Positions 21,857 through 29,035 of a stretch of 29,325 bases of DNA are shown here, in pieces. Origin of the DNA: a virus; IMG/VR virus record IMGVR_UViG_3300046817_000520, positions 1 to 29,325 of that record. One strand, 5' to 3'. Numbering within the stretch: the stretch's first letter is position 1; each line of letters starts with the position of its first letter. Under the pieces are notes generated by a model. That model worked only from the letters and a program-made list of their open reading frames with translations, had not been told where the DNA came from and searched no databases. The translations under genes and the position numbers were made by a program.

Positions 21857-22074
21857 CCACAATCCGCGTCACCTTCGCAGACGGCCACACCCTCGATGTT
21901 TGCACGAGCAACACCCCCGCCGAGCTGCGCCGCATGCTGGCGCAAACGTCCTTCGGATCGTGGCCGTACCTGTGCAATCAACACGGGTGGGGTAATCTCC
22001 ACGTCGAGGCCGTCCGCATCGACTACCTCGACCCGATCTCCCTCTCACCGTGCATCAACGGGAGGATCGCCTAA
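21853..22074 (+). CDS. Unknown 73-aa protein ending NGRIA
   Basis: The ATGA overlap gives the start. The product (MTTIRVTFADGHTLDVCTSN...) is beta then helix, with a SFGSWPYLCNQHGWGNLHVE stretch. Its last codons are AAC GGG AGG ATC GCC, which spell both the tail NGRIA and the ribosome box for the next gene. The stop overlaps the next ATG by one base (TAATG). Confidence 0.65.
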   Translation: MTTIRVTFADGHTLDVCTSNTPAELRRMLAQTSFGSWPYLCNQHGWGNLHVEAVRIDYLDPISLSPCINGRIA

Positions 22075-22277
22075 TGCTGATCGAACTCAAAAAGGACGGC
22101 CCGCGATACATCGTATATGGCCGAGAAGGCGGCAGCGGCACGGAGCGCCTCGGCTTCATCGCCAAGGACGGCAAATGGTGGAACGCCGTTGACACCACAA
22201 TGGAACACAGCCGCGACTTTGCTACCCGCGAGCGCGCCATCGCTTGGCTACAAACCCTCAACGGGAGGATCGCATGA
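22074..22277 (+). CDS. Unknown 67-aa protein ending NGRIA
   Basis: The product starts MLIELKKDGPRYIVYGREGG and ends ERAIAWLQTLNGRIA. Like the gene before, the codons for NGRIA are the TCAACGGGAGGATCGC box used by the following start (ATGA). The middle, IAKDGKWWNAVDTTMEHSRD, is beta-rich. Function unknown. Confidence 0.65.
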   Translation: MLIELKKDGPRYIVYGREGGSGTERLGFIAKDGKWWNAVDTTMEHSRDFATRERAIAWLQTLNGRIA

Positions 22278-22330
22278 GCACCGTTGAGGATCGAGGCGAT
22301 AGCATCGAGACACCATCGACGAGAATATAA
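22274..22330 (+). CDS. Possible 18-aa peptide
   Basis: The frame MSTVEDRGDSIETPSTRI opens by ATGA overlap behind a strong GGGAGG and ends at TAA 22330. It is short and could be a leftover of the box cassette. Included because the ribosome site has no other user before 22345. Confidence 0.3.
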   Translation: MSTVEDRGDSIETPSTRI

Positions 22331-22344
22331 TACCGGAGGACGAA

Positions 22345-22557
22345 ATGCCATTCAACATCGAAACGGACGTTACGCTTGAATGCCCATCCTGCCGGCAATA
22401 CAAAACCATACCGCGCAGCATCGTCGCAAATCTTCCCGCCGAGGTCCGCCTGATCGAAAGCATTTGCCCCGATTGCGATGATGGCGACCGCCACGCGGCG
22501 ACGTGGTTTAGCGCGCCGGGCATCAAGGTCTCCCAAGATCGTGAGCGCGAACCATGA
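22345..22557 (+). CDS. Small zinc-ribbon protein (70 aa)
   Basis: ATG 22345 has GGAGG about 6 nt upstream. Cys13, Cys16, Cys41 and Cys44 (CPSC and CPDC) form a zinc ribbon with a 24-residue insert. Likely nucleic-acid or protein binding; function unknown. Confidence 0.65.
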   Translation: MPFNIETDVTLECPSCRQYKTIPRSIVANLPAEVRLIESICPDCDDGDRHAATWFSAPGIKVSQDREREP

Positions 22558-22718
22558 CCCGCACCTACACCCCCGACGACATGCCTGTCCTTACTGAGGC
22601 TGACAAAATAGAAATCTGGCTGGCCTGCCAGGCACTCGATCAAACAGACCCGCGTGTCAGAGAGAGCCAGCGCAGCCTGCTCTACAGGCTAAAAAAGGAA
22701 GGGAAAATAAGGCCATGA
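22554..22718 (+). CDS. Unknown 54-aa protein
   Basis: The gene begins and ends in ATGA overlaps. The product (MTRTYTPDDMPVLTEADKIE...) is helical: IWLACQALDQTDPRV, then SLLYRLKKEGKIRP. It is too short for confident family assignment, but the double coupling supports it. Confidence 0.6.
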   Translation: MTRTYTPDDMPVLTEADKIEIWLACQALDQTDPRVRESQRSLLYRLKKEGKIRP

Positions 22719-22942
22719 AAACGTACACTGAGGCCGACCTCGCCCTGTTCGCCAAATACGAGGCTGCTAGGGCAGACCTCCGACCAGCCGCGTGCAACCC
22801 CGAAGGGCCGTGCTGGGTCCGCGAGGGACCGCCTGCGATGGACAAAACCAAGGGCGGCCCCAACACCGTTTGCAGGGGTTGCGGATCGGCCGTTGGCATG
22901 CCGACGATACCTAACACCAGAACCCAAAGGTACGCCCGATGA
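22715..22942 (+). CDS. Cys-containing 75-aa protein
   Basis: ATGA-coupled on both sides. It has Cys27, Cys33, Cys53 and Cys56 (CNPEGPC and CRGC), a possible zinc site, after a helix (MKTYTEADLALFAKYEAARA). Function unknown. Confidence 0.6.
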   Translation: MKTYTEADLALFAKYEAARADLRPAACNPEGPCWVREGPPAMDKTKGGPNTVCRGCGSAVGMPTIPNTRTQRYAR

Positions 22943-23031
22943 CCGAGCGCATCATCGCCGCACTCGGCGGCTTCCTCCTCGGCCCCGCTATCGCCCTCGC
23001 CGTCGTCGCCGCGTGCAGCGTCAGGTGGTAG
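22939..23031 (+). CDS. Tiny membrane protein (30 aa)
   Basis: ATGA coupling at the start. The product (MTERIIAALGGFLLGPAIAL...) is a single hydrophobic helix ending in VVAACSVRW. The Ala-Cys-Ser near the end is not a normal lipobox, since it sits at the C-terminus. A membrane peptide of unknown use, perhaps holin-like. Confidence 0.5.
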   Translation: MTERIIAALGGFLLGPAIALAVVAACSVRW

Positions 23032-23053
23032 CGTCCCAAATTCGCCCTAGAAC

Positions 23054-23105
23054 GCGTCATCTTATAGATCGTTGACGTAGGATACCTATTGCCGTAAGAT
23101 GACGC
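23054..23105 (+). promoter_or_regulatory. Promoter bracketed by a perfect 11-bp inverted repeat
   Basis: TTGACG (23072-23077), 17 nt, TAAGAT (23095-23100) is a good sigma70-type promoter. GCGTCATCTTA (23054-23064) and TAAGATGACGC (23095-23105) are exact inverted copies 30 nt apart; the right arm covers the -10. This is a repressor-operator arrangement, with DNA looping possible. It should drive the genes at 23133 and 23317. Confidence 0.65.
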
Positions 23106-23132
23106 TCTCTCGGAGACGACACGAGCAATCTG

Positions 23133-23315
23133 ATGCCACCAAAGCAAAATACCCCCTCTAAATCTTGCGCTGCGTGCGGCAAGCCAATCCCCAGGCCAAG
23201 GCCCAACAAACACCACTGCTCATCTTCCTGTCGGCAGCGTGCCTACGATCGTCGCCAACGCGAGGCTCTGATCAAGCTACATGCACGCATCGCCGAACTC
23301 GAAGGGGGGCGATAA
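23133..23315 (+). CDS. Small zinc-finger protein (60 aa)
   Basis: The product (MPPKQNTPSKSCAACGKPIP...) has Cys12, Cys15, Cys29 and Cys33 (CAACG ... CSSSCRQRAYDRR), the treble-clef-like pattern common in short bacterial and phage proteins, then a helical C-terminus. It is the first gene behind the bracketed promoter. Probably nucleic-acid binding by family resemblance. Confidence 0.65.
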   Translation: MPPKQNTPSKSCAACGKPIPRPRPNKHHCSSSCRQRAYDRRQREALIKLHARIAELEGGR

Positions 23316-23316
23316 A

Positions 23317-23670
23317 ATGCAGAAATATCATCGTGCTTGGCTCAAATCCCATCCAGAACGATCGGCTGAATGGAGGGCATGGCTCGCAGCTACCTCCCTG
23401 ATTGCGAGCACCTCCTTGTTGCCCGGCAACAGCTATGGTGCGGGAATAGGTTTTGCCCCGATAAATATGGTTGCCTCACCAATAAGACCAATTACCAACG
23501 TGGCAACTATAAAAACTATCGCGCCAATTACTGTTGTATCATACCAGAACGAATGGGAATCCCAAATGGAGGAAAAAAAAGGCATTCATAAAATCGTATT
23601 TTGGGTTGCTATAGGGCACTTAATAGCGGGGGGCTGGCTATTGTGCTGGCTCATAAGATATAGGCGCTAA
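23317..23670 (+). CDS. Unknown membrane-anchored protein (117 aa)
   Basis: I start it at ATG 23317 (MQKYHRAWLKSHPERSAEWR...), one base after the previous stop. A hydrophilic head and Thr/Ile/Pro-rich middle lead to a C-terminal transmembrane helix (IVFWVAIGHLIAGGWLLCWL) and a basic end. The DNA is notably richer in A/T than neighbouring genes. Another frame (23370-23591) also reads open but lacks this consistent pattern. Lysis-related or envelope role possible. Confidence 0.5.
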   Translation: MQKYHRAWLKSHPERSAEWRAWLAATSLIASTSLLPGNSYGAGIGFAPINMVASPIRPITNVATIKTIAPITVVSYQNEWESQMEEKKGIHKIVFWVAIGHLIAGGWLLCWLIRYRR

Positions 23671-23676
23671 CCCAAA

Positions 23677-24069
23677 TCACGCCGCCGCATCCTCCCGCCT
23701 GACCCGCTGGTAGGCCACCAGGCGATGCTCGGCACAATACGACACCCCCATCCGATCAATCCGCTCGCCGCAGAAGTGGAATCCCGCCTCCTTCGGATGC
23801 CCCTCGGGCCATACGCACCGGCCCGGCTCAGGGAACGGGCAGACCGTCGATTGCTTCGTCTCACGCTGCATCATCTCGACCTCCGCCCATCTTACCCGTT
23901 GCCACACATTCGACGGCTCCGCACCAGGCAACACCGTGATACCCTCGCGCCTAGCCTTGCCGATCGCCGCGTTCTTGCCGCAACCCAACTCCACACCCGC
24001 TGCCTGGTACGTCGCGCCGCCCTCGATCAACTCCCGTAATCGGGCGATGCGCTCCGGGGTCCAGATCAT
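23677..24069 (-). CDS. GcrA-family regulator (130 aa)
   Basis: The N-terminus WTPERIARLRELIEGGATYQ then GCGKNAAIGKARREGI matches the GcrA DNA-binding domain, and the C-terminus CVWPEGHP...FHFCGERID...YCAEHRLVAYQ matches its Cys-containing RNA polymerase-contacting domain (Cys85, Cys100, Cys112). GcrA in Alphaproteobacteria binds sigma70 holoenzyme and activates promoters at CcrM-methylated GANTC sites. Here it ends the replication operon, after an ATGA overlap, and converges with the rightward array across six bases without a visible terminator. Confidence 0.85.
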   Translation of the reverse strand: MIWTPERIARLRELIEGGATYQAAGVELGCGKNAAIGKARREGITVLPGAEPSNVWQRVRWAEVEMMQRETKQSTVCPFPEPGRCVWPEGHPKEAGFHFCGERIDRMGVSYCAEHRLVAYQRVRREDAAA

Positions 24070-24671
24070 GCCGTCCTCGCGATCGACAAAAGCAGATCGC
24101 GGAATTCAGGCGGCGTCGCCGCACGTTGGCGTTTCGATAGCCGCTGACAAGCCCCGGTCTTAATCGCTCGAGCTCGTTCTTCACTCGAATGAAAACCATC
24201 TTCAAGTCGTACAAAATCGCCAGGCGCGTGGCCCCAACGAAGCGAAGGCAACTCCACGCCATGCGCGTAAAGCCATGTCGCCTTGCGGGCCTGATGGCCG
24301 TACCATCCCTGCTCAACGCAACAAGTCCACCCGCCGTCAAAATCCGCATTGACCCAACCACCCGACCTGGGCGGCGTGTTGAGCTCGAACGAGCGCCAAG
24401 CATGCGACCCTTCGGGGTGTTCCAGAATACCCCCATACCGCCGCACAGAAGCCAACGCAGCCGCAAAGCAGCCGGCGTCGTCGCCCTTGATCAGCCGCGG
24501 GAATGTACCCGGAGCACCACCCCAATACCGGCCCCAACGGGCACACGGAGGATGGGCAACCACGGGAATATCCCCTGGATAGTGGCGCGCGTCCCTGCCA
24601 GCGTCCCACGGATCAACACCATCGAGGCCGAAATAAACGCCGCCCGTCTCGACGAACAACGCGGCGATCAT
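24066..24671 (-). CDS. Conserved phage protein with HPPC motif, perhaps methyltransferase-related (201 aa)
   Basis: The product reads MIAALFVETGGVYFGLDGVD, then VVAHPPCARWGRYWGG, RYGGILEHPEGSHAW, and HQARKATWLYAHG. The HPPC and later HP-E and RKATW patterns parallel the order of motifs IV, VI and VIII of cytosine-C5 enzymes (PPC, ENV, QxRxR), but are much altered, so catalysis is unsure. ATGA overlaps join it to the HNH and GcrA genes. I recall such proteins as unnamed phage conserved proteins. Confidence 0.55.
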   Translation of the reverse strand: MIAALFVETGGVYFGLDGVDPWDAGRDARHYPGDIPVVAHPPCARWGRYWGGAPGTFPRLIKGDDAGCFAAALASVRRYGGILEHPEGSHAWRSFELNTPPRSGGWVNADFDGGWTCCVEQGWYGHQARKATWLYAHGVELPSLRWGHAPGDFVRLEDGFHSSEERARAIKTGACQRLSKRQRAATPPEFRDLLLSIARTA

Positions 24672-25087
24672 GCGGCCATCGCTGTAGGCAGCCCAGGCCG
24701 GGCATGCGCTATCGCCGCAAATCCCTTATCGACATCGCCGCTCACCTTTCGCAATCGGCCCGCGACCGCGATCGGGTCGGATATTCCCTGCGCCATGCAA
24801 CTCCCCCAAAACGTCAACTTGCCCTCGCGTTCCTCCCGGTTGTGGCAATCCCGGCAAATCGGGATCAGCAGCCAATCGGGAGGTTGCTTGCCAGCCGCGC
24901 CCTTGTAAACCGGATCGCCCGCGTTGAACCGGAGATGCCCCGGATCGCACGGCGGCCGGCGCCCGCAGCACAGGCACGGCAGGAGTTTCATCCATACCCG
25001 ATGCGCCGGCAACCGGCGAGGATCAGGCGCCCGGTTGTGAACCAGCACCAGCTTGGCGATGCGGGCAGGGCGGCGGCGCTGGATCAT
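24668..25087 (-). CDS. HNH-like/DUF968-type protein (139 aa)
   Basis: Start ATG 25087 makes ATGA with the methyltransferase stop; the longer frame is a shadow. Cys38 and Cys41 (CLCC), His51 (DPGHLRF), and Cys78, Cys81 and His82 (CRDCH) with DWLLIPICRDCHNREE give the layout of HNH or DUF968 nucleases. Phage members act in recombination or DNA processing. The catalytic residue set is only partly visible. Confidence 0.65.
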   Translation of the reverse strand: MIQRRRPARIAKLVLVHNRAPDPRRLPAHRVWMKLLPCLCCGRRPPCDPGHLRFNAGDPVYKGAAGKQPPDWLLIPICRDCHNREEREGKLTFWGSCMAQGISDPIAVAGRLRKVSGDVDKGFAAIAHARPGLPTAMAA

Positions 25088-26205
25088 GCTGTCATCCTTT
25101 GAACCATCGCGATCCGCTCGCCCAACCACCGCATGCACGGAACCGCCATGCTGTTCCCCAATGCCCGGTAGCGCGAGCCCTCGGCTGCTGGCTTGCCGCG
25201 ATAGGTGATCGCCGTGTAGTCGTCGGGGAAGCCCTGCAGGCGCTCGCATTCACGCGGCGTGAGGCGGCGCACGGACATGCCTTGAAGCGCGCACGGCAGA
25301 TTGAGTTCATTCTTGCCGCCGCCCTTGTTTCCCCCAACAAGTGTTGGAGATGGGCGCCCTTCGCCCGGCGAGGCATGCCCATCGAAGGCCATTACCAGCG
25401 GCGTGCCGCGTCCCGTGCCGTCCTCGCCGGCGTCGAAGCCATCGGCGCGGAGGCTGTGGGTGATGCAATAATCGTCCATGCCGGCATTGCCGGTGCCGGT
25501 GCCGGTGCGAGTTGTCATTGCCGGCGCAATGTCAATCGTCGGCGCAATCAGGTTGTCGGCGGTATCGGCGTCTCCGCGCCATCCGCTGCCGCCTTCAGCG
25601 CATCCCGCAATTGGCCGGGCAACTCTTTCCCCCGCTTCTCGGCGCGGCGCAGTATCCCCGCGCAGGCTCTCGGGCTCAAAAAGTACCGCCGCGGCAGGTC
25701 GCCAGTCTCCAAGATGTCCGACAACGAAGACGCGACGGCGGCGCTGTGGAACTCCGAAATGCTGAGCGTCAAGAACTCGGTAGGCGAACCCATACCCGCA
25801 TTGCCCCAAGAGCGCGAGGAAGGCCCCGAAGGCTCGGCCATCGTCAATCGACAGGATGCCGGGGACGTTCTCCCAAACCAGCCAACGGGGGCGTAGCCGT
25901 CGAGCAAGATGCACAAACTCGATGGTGAGTCCGCCCCGGTTCCCAGCAAGGCCCGCGCGAAGTCCTGCGACCGAGAAATCCTGGCAGGGGGTTCCCCCCA
26001 CAAGAAGGTCGATTGCTTCATAGTCACCCTCGTTGATCGTCGTGAAATCGCCGTGGATCGGAACGCCGGGCCACCGCTCGGCCAACACGGCGCGGGGAAA
26101 CGCCTCGATTTCCGAGAAGAACGCCGCTCTCCAACCGAGCGGATGCCAGGCCACAGATGCCGCCTCGATCCCCGAGCAGACGGAACCATAACAAAGCTCG
26201 ATCAT
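25084..26205 (-). CDS. DNA (cytosine-5-)-methyltransferase (373 aa)
   Basis: SAM-binding motif I is SVCSGIEAASVAW (8-20). Catalytic motif IV is GGTPCQDFS with Cys74. Motif VI is ENVPG (112-116), and motif VIII is QRRRRVF (154-160). The variable target-recognition region (about 190-310) is Gly/Asp-rich. The end carries RLTPRECERLQGFPDDYT and GNSMAVPC (motifs IX and X). No adjacent restriction nuclease is evident, so it is an orphan phage methylase, plausibly for anti-restriction. It is tightly coupled to its neighbours by ATGA overlaps. Confidence 0.9.
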   Translation of the reverse strand: MIELCYGSVCSGIEAASVAWHPLGWRAAFFSEIEAFPRAVLAERWPGVPIHGDFTTINEGDYEAIDLLVGGTPCQDFSVAGLRAGLAGNRGGLTIEFVHLARRLRPRWLVWENVPGILSIDDGRAFGAFLALLGQCGYGFAYRVLDAQHFGVPQRRRRVFVVGHLGDWRPAAAVLFEPESLRGDTAPRREAGERVARPIAGCAEGGSGWRGDADTADNLIAPTIDIAPAMTTRTGTGTGNAGMDDYCITHSLRADGFDAGEDGTGRGTPLVMAFDGHASPGEGRPSPTLVGGNKGGGKNELNLPCALQGMSVRRLTPRECERLQGFPDDYTAITYRGKPAAEGSRYRALGNSMAVPCMRWLGERIAMVQRMTA

Positions 26206-26474
26206 GCCATGCCTCGATTGCAGTTCGGATCGCCCTTCCCTTCGTCGCGAGCCATTTCCTCGTCAACCACGGCTATCAGTTCCCACACCTCGCGAAAGTG
26301 CTTGCGCCACCCCTTCGGCGGCGGCCACGGCACTCCCCACGAGGCCAACGTCGCTTTCGTCCAACCACCCGCAGGAGTCATCGCCGCCTCGATCTCCTCC
26401 TCGGTAGGGAGAACCACATCCGCGTGGTCCGCCTCGATCCACCGCTGCAATTCCTCGTCCTCGTTGGGGATCAT
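26202..26474 (-). CDS. Unknown 90-aa protein
   Basis: The ATG 26474 start overlaps the primase stop (ATGA), and its own stop overlaps the methyltransferase start. The product is acidic (MIPNEDEELQRWIEADHADV...), with GWTKATLASWGVPWPPPKGW and a C-terminal helix. No family recognised; it sits between primase and methylase. Confidence 0.6.
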   Translation of the reverse strand: MIPNEDEELQRWIEADHADVVLPTEEEIEAAMTPAGGWTKATLASWGVPWPPPKGWRKHFREVWELIAVVDEEMARDEGKGDPNCNRGMA

Positions 26475-27373
26475 GCTGTCGGCTCGCTGTAATCGCGCAA
26501 CATATCGTTCCAATCCTTCCCCGCAATCGGCGGCAACTCGACCCGCACCACCTTGAGCTTATCAACCTCGACCGCCCTGTTGGCCCGAGCGTAGGCTGCT
26601 CTCTGGCCGGCGAAATTCTTGTCGTTGTCGCCGAAGATCACCAATTCCTCGACACCTGCCGGGATCACGAAACCCTCTAGAAACGATGTCCCTGTCGTCG
26701 CCCAGCACGGCACGCCCTTGAGCAACCATGCCGACAAGGCATTCTCGATCCCCTCCGCTACCCCCATTCGGGGACTGACCGGGCAGAGGCGCACCGCACA
26801 GCCTACCGGCGTCTTGTGCGGCATCATCCGCTTGGGCCGCTCGATCGGCAGCTTCATGCCGGCATAGTCGATGAAGGTTCGATGCAGGTTCACCGTCTCG
26901 CCGGTCGGACCTGACACCCTCGCAAGAATGCAAGCCCCCTCATCGTCCTTCGTGGTGTACCGCAGGCAACTCGGCACGCTATCCAACCCCCGGCGCCGAA
27001 AATACCGCTCCCCAGGCGTTCCCTTGAGCGGTTGTGAGCCTTCCCATAACCGTTTCATCTCGTCGCGAGAGACTTCCTTCCGAGGCTTTTCCACCGCGAC
27101 CTCGCCTAGCACCGCCTCGATCCGCTTCGCCGCTATCGCAAAGTCTGCCCCGACAACCCGAACGGCCAGGGCCAAGCCGTCCCCTTTGCCACACTGATTG
27201 CAAATCCAATTCCCGGAACCATCCCGATTGATGAACCGCCAACGATCCTTACCTTCGCACCACGGACAGGGACCGTTCTTGCCCGTTAAGAACCGCTGAT
27301 CCAAGCCGATCAGGGGAAGGATGGCCGACCACCGGCCCTGCGTTCTCTCCCGCAGCGGAGCCGCGTGCATCAC
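26471..27373 (-). CDS. Toprim primase, DnaG/P4-type (300 aa)
   Basis: An N-terminal zinc motif CPWC...CNQC (Cys36, Cys39, Cys58, Cys61) reads GKDRWRF in between. The Toprim domain shows GVAEGIENALSAWLL (Glu207), VIFGDND (Asp249, Asp251) and GKDWNDML near 285. It makes RNA primers for replication. No helicase domain is fused here, since the helicase is the next gene upstream. The GTG 27373 start makes a GTGA overlap with the helicase stop; ATG 27370 is an alternative. Confidence 0.85.
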   Translation of the reverse strand: MMHAAPLRERTQGRWSAILPLIGLDQRFLTGKNGPCPWCEGKDRWRFINRDGSGNWICNQCGKGDGLALAVRVVGADFAIAAKRIEAVLGEVAVEKPRKEVSRDEMKRLWEGSQPLKGTPGERYFRRRGLDSVPSCLRYTTKDDEGACILARVSGPTGETVNLHRTFIDYAGMKLPIERPKRMMPHKTPVGCAVRLCPVSPRMGVAEGIENALSAWLLKGVPCWATTGTSFLEGFVIPAGVEELVIFGDNDKNFAGQRAAYARANRAVEVDKLKVVRVELPPIAGKDWNDMLRDYSEPTA

Positions 27374-28920
27374 GCCGCAACCTTCCCCTGCTTTTTGGCA
27401 AACCGGATGATTGATGCTCTGATCCAGCTATCGACCTCGAAGCTCACCGGCATATCTGGAGCGTACTTGTGCGCGTTGGGCCAGACCCCCACCGCATCCC
27501 GGTACTTGTTCGACGCCCAGCCGGGCTTGTAGCCCTTCAACCGGCCGTAGGATTTCAACTCTCCGTAAAAATCAGCAAGTGGGATCGGCCTACCCTGTAG
27601 CTCGATCACCCCGGCGTTGTGCCGCTTTTTCTGCGTCTTCGTCAGTTCGATCAATTCTCCATCGACGACCTCGACGTTGGATTTGACCTCGGGCTTGAAC
27701 CCACAAGCGGGGCAGACGCTGACCCTCGGCGGCCGGAGGAAGTGGCACTTCGGGCATTCCTTCGGCAGCGGTGGCTTCTTCGCCTCGGCCGTGTTTGGCT
27801 TCCCATCGTCGAGCCGATCGTGGTGAATATCCGTGACCAGACCTAACCGGCTCGACGTGTCGCTGTGATCCAAAATCAGGCAATCTTCCTTCCCCTCAGC
27901 CGTTCGCAACCCCCGCCCGATGATCTGCACGTAGAGGATTTCGCTTTTCGTCGGCCGGGCCAGGATGATGCAGCGCACGTCCCAATCAACCCCCGTCGTC
28001 AGCGTGCCGACGTTGCACACCACGGCATAATCGCCCTGGTGGAAAGCGTCCTTGATCGCCTTGCGCTCGTAGGCGTCCGTGTATGCGTCCTGGTAGCCGC
28101 AGGTGATCCCGGCATCGAGGAACCGCTGTTGCAGGTGCTTGGCGTGCGCCCGGTCCACCCCGAAGCACAGCGTCGGCCTACCCTCCCCCTGTCTGATCCA
28201 CGTCTCGACGACATCAGCCACAAGCTCAGGCTTGCTCATCGCCCCCGATAGCTGCTCCTGGTGATAATCCCCCGCCACGGTTTTCACGCCGCTTAAATCG
28301 GGGTGGCTCGGCGCGAAGGCTCGGAACTTCGAGAGGTAGCCCTGATCGATCAACCCCTGCGTCGTCGCCGAGATGATCAGATCGTCAAAAACCTTTCCCA
28401 ACCCCTTCGTCCAAGGCGTCGCCGACAACCCGATGAACGGCACTTTTTGCCATTCGGGGGAAGTGATCCATTTCTCCAGGCTGTCGAACCGGCGATGAAC
28501 CTCATCGATGATCACGATGTCAGCCTCGGGCCAGTTCCTCCGAGCCAACGTCTGCACCGATGCGACCTGTACCGGCCTCGACCAGTCCGTCATGACGTGC
28601 TGCGCCTGGATCACCCCGACATCGCGAACCCCGTCCGTCCAGAACGCCTCGACCGTCTGATCGATCAGGCTCAAGGCCGGCACGACGAACACAACCCGCT
28701 TGCCCTTCTCCCTCGCCAGCTTGACGACCTCGGCCGCTAGGCGCGTCTTCCCATAGCCGGTCGGGGCCTGTAGCACCGGGCGCTTGTGACCCGACCGCAG
28801 GCTATCCCGCAATGCCTCGATTGCATCCCGTTGATGGTCCCGTAAGGGCCTCTCAACGATTGGTTGATCGTCGTCGATGGATGGCAACCGCAACGCGACA
28901 CCCATAGGCTCTACTCCCAT
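27370..28920 (-). CDS. SF2 DEAD/DEAH-box helicase with zinc ribbon (516 aa)
   Basis: Walker A is APTGYGKT (52-59), motif II is DEVH (139-142), motif III is SAT (166-168), and motif VI is QIIGRGLR (332-339), as in SF2 helicases of the type III/SSL2-like set. A zinc ribbon follows (Cys389, Cys392, Cys403, Cys406), then a Lys-rich C-terminal domain. It likely opens DNA for replication or recombination. ATG 28920 has GGGGAG upstream. It overlaps a minor frame of the DUF1376 gene end. Confidence 0.9.
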   Translation of the reverse strand: MGVEPMGVALRLPSIDDDQPIVERPLRDHQRDAIEALRDSLRSGHKRPVLQAPTGYGKTRLAAEVVKLAREKGKRVVFVVPALSLIDQTVEAFWTDGVRDVGVIQAQHVMTDWSRPVQVASVQTLARRNWPEADIVIIDEVHRRFDSLEKWITSPEWQKVPFIGLSATPWTKGLGKVFDDLIISATTQGLIDQGYLSKFRAFAPSHPDLSGVKTVAGDYHQEQLSGAMSKPELVADVVETWIRQGEGRPTLCFGVDRAHAKHLQQRFLDAGITCGYQDAYTDAYERKAIKDAFHQGDYAVVCNVGTLTTGVDWDVRCIILARPTKSEILYVQIIGRGLRTAEGKEDCLILDHSDTSSRLGLVTDIHHDRLDDGKPNTAEAKKPPLPKECPKCHFLRPPRVSVCPACGFKPEVKSNVEVVDGELIELTKTQKKRHNAGVIELQGRPIPLADFYGELKSYGRLKGYKPGWASNKYRDAVGVWPNAHKYAPDMPVSFEVDSWIRASIIRFAKKQGKVAA

Positions 28921-29007
28921 AACTTACTCCCCGAATGGGTCTTACTTCTACAGGTACAGCTACAACTACACGCGCGTGCCATCGGTTTGCCATTAGCTAA
29001 ACGGTGG

Positions 29008-29035
29008 CTGAGCCATAGCTGAGCCATAGCTGAGC
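29008..29035. repeat. 11-bp tandem repeat CTGAGCCATAG (2.5 copies)
   Basis: CTGAGCCATAG occurs at 29008-29018 and 29019-29029, then CTGAGC. Period 11 is not a multiple of three, so changing copy number would shift any reading frame crossing it. It lies directly after the stop of the DUF1376 gene. Confidence 0.6.

Larger units (their letters stand above)
19704..22273 (+). repeat. Start-associated ACAACGGGAG box array (ten sites)
   Basis: Before the start codons in this block lie: 19704 (AACGGAGG variant), 19920, 20299, 20573, 20843, 21014, 21237 (all ACAACGGGAG), 21512 (CAACAGGAG variant), and 22055 and 22258 (TCAACGGGAGGATCGC). The conserved part includes the Shine-Dalgarno core but extends upstream: CATCGAC or TACCAC. 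The 22 bases at 21002-21023 and 21225-21246 are identical, starting with the stop codon of the gene before. They behave as a modular leader. Confidence 0.85.

Noticed and set aside
23671-23676. Search for a bidirectional terminator between the convergent genes
   Set aside because: Only six bases separate the stops and no hairpin with a T-run is visible on either side.
25084-26205. Restriction-modification system around the C5 methyltransferase
   Set aside because: No restriction endonuclease gene is recognisable next to it; the HNH-like protein belongs to a phage DNA-processing type, so an orphan methylase is the simpler reading.
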